A model generated the notes under the pieces. That model was not told the DNA's origin. It saw nothing but the letters and a program-made list of their open reading frames with translations, and did not search any database. 6,077 nucleotides of DNA. Origin: JBDSKH01 sp035495435. GTDB taxonomy: Bacteria > Actinomycetota > Actinomycetes > Actinomycetales > Microbacteriaceae. Positions 1-4,796 of this stretch are shown here, in pieces. The stretch is taken from positions 1 through 6,077 of the forward strand of contig DATJFV010000024.1 in the NCBI GenBank assembly GCA_035495435.1. Reading direction: 5' to 3'. A program made the position numbers and the translations under genes. Position 1 is the first letter of the stretch. The number at the start of each line of letters is the position of its first letter.

Positions 1-1
1 C

Positions 2-772
2 GTGCGCTCCAGCACCTGCTTCGTCGACCGCGTCGGCGACCGGGTGCACCTGGTCAAGAACGCCCCCGTCATCTCCTACGGCGAGCAGGCCGACCTGGTG
101 CTCGCCACCGCGCGGCGCGACGCCGACGCGGCTCCGAGCGACCAGGTGCTGGTCGCCTGCGACAGCGACGCGCTGACGCTGGAGCCGTCGGGCACCTGGG
201 ACACGCTGGGTCTGCGCGGCACCAACAGCCGCGGGTTCCTGCTGACCGCCGACGCCCCCGCCGAGCGGGTCGTGCCGACGCCGTACGAAGAGATCTCGGC
301 CGAGACGATGCTGCCGGTCTCGCACGTGCTGTGGGCCGGCGTCTGGCTCGGAATGTCGCGGGCCGCCGTCGACACCGCCCGCCGCTACGTGCGCTCCGCC
401 GCGCGCAAGGCGATCGGAACCACCCCGCCCGGAGCCCTCGCCCTGGCCCAGCTCGTCGCCCGGCTCGAGTCGCTCGAACTGCTCGTCACCAACGCGGCGC
501 ACGAGTTCGACGCCCGCTCCGGCGACCGTGAGGCCCTCGGTCAGGTCGGGTTCATGGTGAGCATGAACAACCTGAAGGTGACCGCCTCCGAAGCGGTCGC
601 CGACATCGTCGCCGGGGCTCTGCGCATCACCGGCATCTCCGGGTTCCGCAACGACGGGCCGTACAGCGTGGCGCGCCTGTTCCGCGACGCGCAGGGCGCC
701 GCACTCATGGTGCACAACGACCGGATCACCGCACACACCGCACAGCTGCTGCTCGTGCAGAAGGGGAGCTGA
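2..772 (+). CDS. Acyl-CoA dehydrogenase-like flavoprotein, C-terminal part (5' end outside window)
   Basis: This is a partial gene. The reading frame is open to the left edge, and the GTG at position 2 is probably an internal Val codon, since the family is usually about 380 residues and only 256 are visible. Residues 67-79 (DTLGLRGTNSRGF) match the middle beta-domain signature of acyl-CoA dehydrogenases. Residues 100-256 form the helical C-terminal domain, with RDA at 228-230. Family members use FAD to oxidise the alpha-beta bond of an acyl thioester. Aligning RDA with medium-chain enzymes puts Val237 where the catalytic Glu should be, and the local sequence is MVHNDRI (236-242). The substrate may therefore be atypical, or the base may lie elsewhere, as in some subfamilies. 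The next gene starts two bases after the stop and encodes an aminoacyl-carrier-protein ligase homologue, so I infer a carrier-bound aminoacyl substrate rather than fatty acyl-CoA. The fold assignment is firm; the substrate is not. Confidence 0.88.
   Translation: MRSSTCFVDRVGDRVHLVKNAPVISYGEQADLVLATARRDADAAPSDQVLVACDSDALTLEPSGTWDTLGLRGTNSRGFLLTADAPAERVVPTPYEEISAETMLPVSHVLWAGVWLGMSRAAVDTARRYVRSAARKAIGTTPPGALALAQLVARLESLELLVTNAAHEFDARSGDREALGQVGFMVSMNNLKVTASEAVADIVAGALRITGISGFRNDGPYSVARLFRDAQGAALMVHNDRITAHTAQLLLVQKGS
761..768 (+). promoter_or_regulatory. Ribosome binding site of the aminoacyl-CP ligase gene
   Basis: The purine run AAGGGGAG lies at the end of the dehydrogenase gene, six bases before the GTG at 775. 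It supports that start. Because it is embedded in the upstream coding sequence and the stop-to-start gap is only two bases, translation of the two genes is probably coupled. Confidence 0.7.
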
Positions 773-774
773 TC

Positions 775-1710
775 GTGACGCTCATCGACCCGGGCACCGC
801 CCTCGACGCCGCCCGCCTGGAGTTCCGCGAGGACCTGCTCGATGCCGGGCTGCTCATCGGCTCGGCCTCCGCCGGCATCTACGGCCGCTCGGCCACCTTC
901 GAGGCGATCCTCGCCGGGCTCGACCGGGTACTGACCGAGATGGCCGCCCCGCTCGCCGCCATCGCGGTGCGGTTCCCGCCGGTGTACCCGCGTGCCGACT
1001 TCGAGCGCACCGACTACATCGCCTCGTTCCCCGACCTGGCGGGCGTGGTGTCGAGCTTCGAGGCGGGCGACCGCGAGCACCGCGAACTGCTCGCGGCGCG
1101 CGAGGAGGGCCGGGCGTGGGACGGCTGGCTCACCCCCAGTGACGTGGTCCTCACCAACGCGATCTGCCATCCGCTCTATGCCACCCTCGAGGGTCGGCTG
1201 CCCGCCGGCGGTGCCGTGTACGACGTGCTCGGCTGGGGGTTCCGGCACGAGCCGAGCGCCGACCCGATGCGGTTGCAGTCGTTCCGCATGCACGAGTTCG
1301 TCTACGTCGGCGACCCGCAGGGTGCGCAGGAGTACCGCGACACCTGGCTCGACCGTGCGGTCGAGACGCTGCAGTCGCTCGGCCTGCCGGTGACCGCGGT
1401 TCCCGCGAACGACCCTTTCTTCGGCCGCGCCGGACGCATGCTCGTCAGCGCCCAGCTGCGCGAGAACCTCAAGATCGAGCTGACCGTGCCGATCTACGGC
1501 GACCTGCACGAGGGAACCGCCATCGCATCCGCCAACTGCCAGCGCGACCACCTGACCGCCGCCTTCGGCATCCGCACCGCCGACGGCGAGACCGCCCACG
1601 CGTCGTGCCTGGCGTTCGGGATGGAGCGCACCACTCTGGCGCTGCTGCGCGTGCACGGACTCGACGTCGGCTCGTGGCCAGCCGAGGTGCGATCGCGGCT
1701 GGGTCTCTGA
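775..1710 (+). CDS. Amino acid--[carrier protein] ligase, class II aaRS-like
   Basis: This 311-residue protein has a class II aminoacyl-tRNA synthetase core without a tRNA-binding domain. Motif 2 is visible as FRHE (156-159) followed by R166 and FRMHE (170-174), and motif 3 as FGMER (281-285). C131, E174 and C278 sit where the family's Cys-Glu-Cys zinc site is expected. The zinc site is shared with the atypical seryl-tRNA synthetases of methanogens. Characterised homologues in Bradyrhizobium and other proteobacteria activate glycine or alanine with ATP and load it onto the phosphopantetheine arm of a small carrier protein instead of tRNA. The length fits that family. I chose the GTG start because of the strong upstream Shine-Dalgarno run and the two-base gap. 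The carrier protein is not in the window and may lie upstream of the dehydrogenase gene. Amino acid specificity cannot be read from the sequence. A true seryl-tRNA synthetase is unlikely, because the N-terminal coiled-coil arm is absent. Confidence 0.87.
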   Translation: MTLIDPGTALDAARLEFREDLLDAGLLIGSASAGIYGRSATFEAILAGLDRVLTEMAAPLAAIAVRFPPVYPRADFERTDYIASFPDLAGVVSSFEAGDREHRELLAAREEGRAWDGWLTPSDVVLTNAICHPLYATLEGRLPAGGAVYDVLGWGFRHEPSADPMRLQSFRMHEFVYVGDPQGAQEYRDTWLDRAVETLQSLGLPVTAVPANDPFFGRAGRMLVSAQLRENLKIELTVPIYGDLHEGTAIASANCQRDHLTAAFGIRTADGETAHASCLAFGMERTTLALLRVHGLDVGSWPAEVRSRLGL

Positions 1711-1713
1711 GCC

Positions 1714-3366
1714 ATGCAACTCGACACCTGGATCGGCGACCGCGACGCACCCACGCTCGGCTTCCTGCACGTGCCCGAGGGCGGTGCCCGCGGCGGCGTC
1801 GTCATCTGCCCGCCGCTCGGCTACGAGCAGGTGCTCGGCTACCGCGGTCTGCGGCTGCTCAGCCAGGAGCTGGAGCAGAAGGGCATCGCCTCGCTGCGGT
1901 TCGACTACCGCGGCGAGGGCGACGCGAGCGGGGCGACCGCCGAGCCGGATGCCGGTGAGGCCTGGCTGGCGACCATCCGGGATGCGGTGGAGACACTTCG
2001 CGACGCCGGTGTCGAGCGCATCGTGCTGGCCGGTCTCGCCGCCGGCGGTCTGCTCGCCGCGGAGGCCGCGCGCCGCATCGACGGCATCGACGGGCTCGTG
2101 CTCTGGGACGCGCCGCTGTCGGGGCACCGGTTCCTGCGGCGCCAGCGCTCACTGTTCGACCTCACGGTCGGCGAACCGGCCACCGATCCCGAGCGGATCA
2201 CCCTGCTCTCCCTGACCCTGCACCCGCAGGCCGTCGACTGGCTCGAGCGGCTCGAGCTCGGACCGCTGCCGGTCGACAGTCTCCTGCTGGTGCGCCGGGA
2301 GGAGCTCGGCTCCCCCGCGCTGCAGCGCTTCACCGCCGCGCTCCCCGTCGGCAGCGAGGTCGCCCCCATCGACGGGCACGCCGAGTGGATCGAGGCCGCC
2401 AGCGCCCTCGCCGTGCTGCCCGCCGCCACGATCGCCTCCATCGTCGGCTGGGTGGACCAGCGCATGCCGCTCGAACGCCGCCGCGTCACGTCGGCCGTAC
2501 GCGACGAGGCCGTGGTGGCGCACGCCGCCGACGGCACGCCGATCGTGGAGCGACTGCGCCGTATCGGGCCGCAGCGGCTGTTCGTCATCGAGACCGCCCG
2601 CACCGACGCCGACCCGGCGGCCGGCACGACCGTGCTGCAGCCCGGATCCGCCGAGCACCGCATCGGCCCGGGCCGCTTCCAGGTGATCGCGGCACGCGAG
2701 CTCGCCGCGCGCGGCACCCGCGCCATCCGGTTCGACCGCCGCGGCACCGGCGACAGCACCCCGGTGCGCGTCGGCGAGCCGAACCTGATCTTCGCCGAGG
2801 AGTGGATCGACGACGTCGACGCGCTCGTGCGCGAACTGGTCGGCGAGGTTCCCACCGCCCACGTCGGCCTCTGCTCGGGCGCCTGGGTCGCCGCCCGGAT
2901 CGCCGACCGCCACCCCACCCGGCTCACCGTGCTGCTCAGCCCCACCTACTTCAAGCTGCACGGGCTGCCGGCCGGCGGGTACGCCGAACTCGCGGCGCTC
3001 GACCAGGCCGGGCGTATCCCGTTCCGCGACCTGAAGGCGCTGATCCGCCGGCACACCCCCGACTGGGCGTGGCGCATCGGCGCACGGTTCCAGCTGTTCC
3101 ACGACCCCGAGACGCTGCTCGGCCCTGCCAGCCGCGAACCGGGAAGCGTCCTCGCGCTCATGCTCACCCCCGAAGACACCGAGAACTTCGCCGAACACCG
3201 CGGCCCCGGAGCGGTCGCCCGGCTGCGCCGCCGCGGCGCCGACCTGCGCGTCACCGACTACCCGTTCGGCGACCACTCGCTGTTCGGCGCGCAGGTGCGC
3301 GCCGCGATGCTGCGCGACGTGCTCGAGCTGACCGAGCAGGTGTTTCCGGTGGGCGTCCGGGCGTGA
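1714..3366 (+). CDS. Tandem two-domain alpha/beta-hydrolase; N domain nucleophile lost, C domain with Cys nucleophile
   Basis: Two alpha/beta-hydrolase domains are joined in 550 residues. Domain 1 (about 1-250) has CPPLGYE (32-38), RFDYRGEGDASG (62-73), a nucleophile elbow GLAAG (107-111) and a possible catalytic H222. Its elbow has Ala109 where GxSxG has Ser, so it is probably not a hydrolase. Domain 2 (about 270-550) has HRIGPGRF (315-322), RFDRRGTGDS (339-348), an elbow GLCSG (385-389) with Cys387 as likely nucleophile, and DH at 520-521, so H521 is a candidate base; D488 is a candidate acid. Each half resembles single-domain hydrolases that I recall from exopolysaccharide and exosortase-associated clusters, where two are often adjacent. 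A Cys nucleophile is known in dienelactone hydrolase and PHA synthase. It would suit acyl transfer from, or release of, a thioester made by the preceding genes; that role is inference. The ATG lies three bases after the ligase stop, with only a weak upstream Shine-Dalgarno. Confidence 0.85.
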   Translation: MQLDTWIGDRDAPTLGFLHVPEGGARGGVVICPPLGYEQVLGYRGLRLLSQELEQKGIASLRFDYRGEGDASGATAEPDAGEAWLATIRDAVETLRDAGVERIVLAGLAAGGLLAAEAARRIDGIDGLVLWDAPLSGHRFLRRQRSLFDLTVGEPATDPERITLLSLTLHPQAVDWLERLELGPLPVDSLLLVRREELGSPALQRFTAALPVGSEVAPIDGHAEWIEAASALAVLPAATIASIVGWVDQRMPLERRRVTSAVRDEAVVAHAADGTPIVERLRRIGPQRLFVIETARTDADPAAGTTVLQPGSAEHRIGPGRFQVIAARELAARGTRAIRFDRRGTGDSTPVRVGEPNLIFAEEWIDDVDALVRELVGEVPTAHVGLCSGAWVAARIADRHPTRLTVLLSPTYFKLHGLPAGGYAELAALDQAGRIPFRDLKALIRRHTPDWAWRIGARFQLFHDPETLLGPASREPGSVLALMLTPEDTENFAEHRGPGAVARLRRRGADLRVTDYPFGDHSLFGAQVRAAMLRDVLELTEQVFPVGVRA

Positions 3367-4736
3367 TCCGCCTCGCCGCCGGACGCGTGCGCGGGCTGGG
3401 CCTCTTCGGCCTGTCCGTGCTGCTCAACGGCGTCGTCAGCCTCATCACCATCCCCGTGCTCGTCGCCGTCGCCGGAGCCGACCGGTGGGCCTCGATGGCG
3501 ACCGGGCAGTCGATCGGCGCCTCGTTCGGCGTGATGGTGATCTTCGGCTGGGGCCTCACCGGACCGGTGACGATTGCGGTGGCGCAGCCCGGGCGGCGGC
3601 CCGGCATGTTCCTCGACTCGCTGTTCGCGCGCGGGGTGCTACTCATCCCGCTGCTGGCGGTGCAGGCCGCCGTGACCTTCGCGATCGTGCCGCACGCGAA
3701 ACTGGTCGCGTTCCTCGCCGGCACCGCGATGACCGTCGCGGGAGCGTCGGCCAACTGGTACTTCACCGGCGAGAGCCGGCCCGACCGGTTCCTGCTGCTC
3801 GACACCGTTCCGCGGGTATCGGGCACGATCGTCGGGGTGCTGGCCTGTGTCGCCACCGGCGACCTGCTGCTGTTCGCCCTCGGGCAACTCGCCGGATCGC
3901 TGGCGGCACTGCTGCTGTCGTCGGCGGTGATCTTCCGCGGGCAGGCACTCGACGTGCGGGCAGCGGCACGGTGGTCGCGCATCCGCCGCAGCCTGCTCGA
4001 CCAGCGCCACGGGGTGGTCGCCACCGGGCTGCTCGCCGCCTACGTTCCGGCGGCGCTGGCGATCATCGCCCTGTTCTCGCCGGTGCTGCTGCCGATGTTC
4101 GTGCTCGCCGACCGGCTCGGCAAATTCGTCGCCATGGCCGTCTCGCCCCTGCTGCAGATGTTACAGGGCTGGGTGCCCGCAGCATCCGGCCTCGAACGCG
4201 TGCGGCGGATGCGGCTCGCCGGCCGCGTCGTCACCCTCACCGCGATCGCGGGCGGGGTGGTGTACACGGTGTTCCTGCCCTCGTTCAGCCAGCTGCTCAC
4301 CCACGGGCAGGTCGCGTTCACCGTCGCCGCCGCGATCGCGTTCGGCATCAACATGACCGCCACGATCATCTCGCCCTACCTCACCAACGTCGGCCTGATG
4401 ACGTACGGGCGGCTGCGCGCCATCGCCCTCAGCGTCGCCGTCAGCGTCGTCGTCACCCTGCTGGCGCTGCTGATCGTCGAACTGGTCGCCCCCGATCAGG
4501 CGGTGTGGGCGCTCGCCGGCGGCAACGTGTTCGTCACGCTCTGGCAGTGGCTGGTGCTGCGCGCGGCGCTGCGCGGTGCGGAACGTGATGCGGGCGCTGC
4601 TGCGTTCGACGAGGCCGGCGGGCCGCGCGACGAGGCCGGCGACGAGGCCGGATTAACCCCGGCGTTAACCCCGAAGTCCGGCGTACCGATCACCACCGCC
4701 GACCGGTCACCGGCGGGCGCGATTCCGTACCTTTAG
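3363..4736 (+). CDS. Polysaccharide flippase, Wzx/PST type (MOP superfamily)
   Basis: This 457-residue polytopic membrane protein has about 12 hydrophobic segments, roughly at residues 11-37, 45-73, 88-110, 114-132, 152-172, 174-192, 222-246, 250-272, 290-316, 326-348, 361-384 and 388-410. Segments such as GWGLTGPVTIA (62-72) and NWYFTG (131-136), with a following DTVPR (147-151), resemble polysaccharide transporters of the O-antigen flippase family. These move lipid-linked repeat units across the cytoplasmic membrane. The GTG start overlaps the preceding stop as GTGA, which suggests translational coupling; a GTG at 3387 is a less likely alternative. The frame stays open upstream to 2385, but that part lies inside the hydrolase gene, is Arg/Pro-rich and is a shadow. 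After the last membrane segment comes a polar tail of about 45 residues with three DEAG units. The gene has three in-frame TTA leucine codons (4161, 4653, 4665), which I do not find in the other genes here. Confidence 0.85.
   Translation: MIRLAAGRVRGLGLFGLSVLLNGVVSLITIPVLVAVAGADRWASMATGQSIGASFGVMVIFGWGLTGPVTIAVAQPGRRPGMFLDSLFARGVLLIPLLAVQAAVTFAIVPHAKLVAFLAGTAMTVAGASANWYFTGESRPDRFLLLDTVPRVSGTIVGVLACVATGDLLLFALGQLAGSLAALLLSSAVIFRGQALDVRAAARWSRIRRSLLDQRHGVVATGLLAAYVPAALAIIALFSPVLLPMFVLADRLGKFVAMAVSPLLQMLQGWVPAASGLERVRRMRLAGRVVTLTAIAGGVVYTVFLPSFSQLLTHGQVAFTVAAAIAFGINMTATIISPYLTNVGLMTYGRLRAIALSVAVSVVVTLLALLIVELVAPDQAVWALAGGNVFVTLWQWLVLRAALRGAERDAGAAAFDEAGGPRDEAGDEAGLTPALTPKSGVPITTADRSPAGAIPYL
4608..4652 (+). 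repeat. Short repeat encoding DEAG units in the flippase tail
   Basis: The 11-mer GACGAGGCCGG occurs at 4608, 4629 and 4641. The last two copies are directly adjacent with a 12-base period, and all are in frame, so they encode Asp-Glu-Ala-Gly three times. This looks like replication slippage in a non-membrane tail that tolerates length change. Confidence 0.75.
4653..4672 (+). repeat. Direct repeat TTAACCCC x2, in-frame TTA codons
   Basis: TTAACCCC occurs at 4653-4660 and 4665-4672, again with a 12-base period, and encodes Leu-Thr-Pro twice. The second copy lies in a GTTAAC palindrome. Each copy begins with a TTA leucine codon, which is rare in sequence of this composition. It could be simple slippage, or a protein-binding site ahead of the next gene. 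Confidence 0.6.
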
Positions 4737-4745
4737 ATCAGTACG
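4685..4745. promoter_or_regulatory. Possible operator/promoter region upstream of the Wzz-Wzc gene
   Basis: A near-perfect direct repeat, ACCGATCACC (4685-4694) and ACCGGTCACC (4702-4711), differs at one base with a 17-base period. It is followed by an inverted repeat CGTAC (4726-4730) / GTACG (4741-4745) with a 10-base spacer spanning the flippase stop. TACCTT (4728-4733) is the only nearby hexamer of TAnnnT form, and I see no good -35 partner. Short repeats are easily found by chance in GC-rich DNA, so this is only a candidate. Confidence 0.25.
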
Positions 4746-4796
4746 CGGATGCCCCCCGCCGCGTGCAACCCGAACCCCCCCCGGAGCCATCTCCCC
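4737..4796 (+). other. 60-base C-rich gap before the Wzz-Wzc gene
   Basis: This is the only real intergenic space in the window. It contains a C6 run (4752-4757), a C8 run (4775-4782) and GGAG at 4783-4786, which is a plausible Shine-Dalgarno ten bases before the ATG at 4797. I see no hairpin followed by a T run, so no intrinsic terminator; read-through from the flippase gene is likely. The gap also contains an in-frame ATG at 4749. Confidence 0.6.

Noticed and set aside
775..1710. Seryl-tRNA synthetase
   Set aside because: The protein has the class II motifs and zinc ligands but is only 311 residues and lacks a tRNA-binding arm or domain, which fits carrier-protein ligases instead.
541..2127. 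Long minus-strand frame of 528 codons opposite the dehydrogenase, ligase and hydrolase genes
   Set aside because: It crosses three well-supported + strand genes, has no recognisable domain, and has the Arg/Gly/Ala/Val/Glu-rich composition typical of antisense frames in GC-rich DNA.
2149..3276. Minus-strand frame of 375 codons opposite the hydrolase gene
   Set aside because: It is entirely antisense to a gene with clear motifs and shows low-complexity Gly/Ala/Asp/Glu-rich sequence without a recognisable fold.
2385..3362. Upstream extension of the flippase frame by 326 codons
   Set aside because: It lies inside the hydrolase gene in another frame and is Arg/Pro/Ala-rich. The flippase proper begins at the GTG at 3363, which overlaps the hydrolase stop.
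4696..4716. Hairpin CCGCCG / CGGCGG with a 9-base loop as a terminator of the flippase transcript
   Set aside because: The stem is only six pairs, lies before the stop codon, and no T run follows. Such stems arise easily in this composition.
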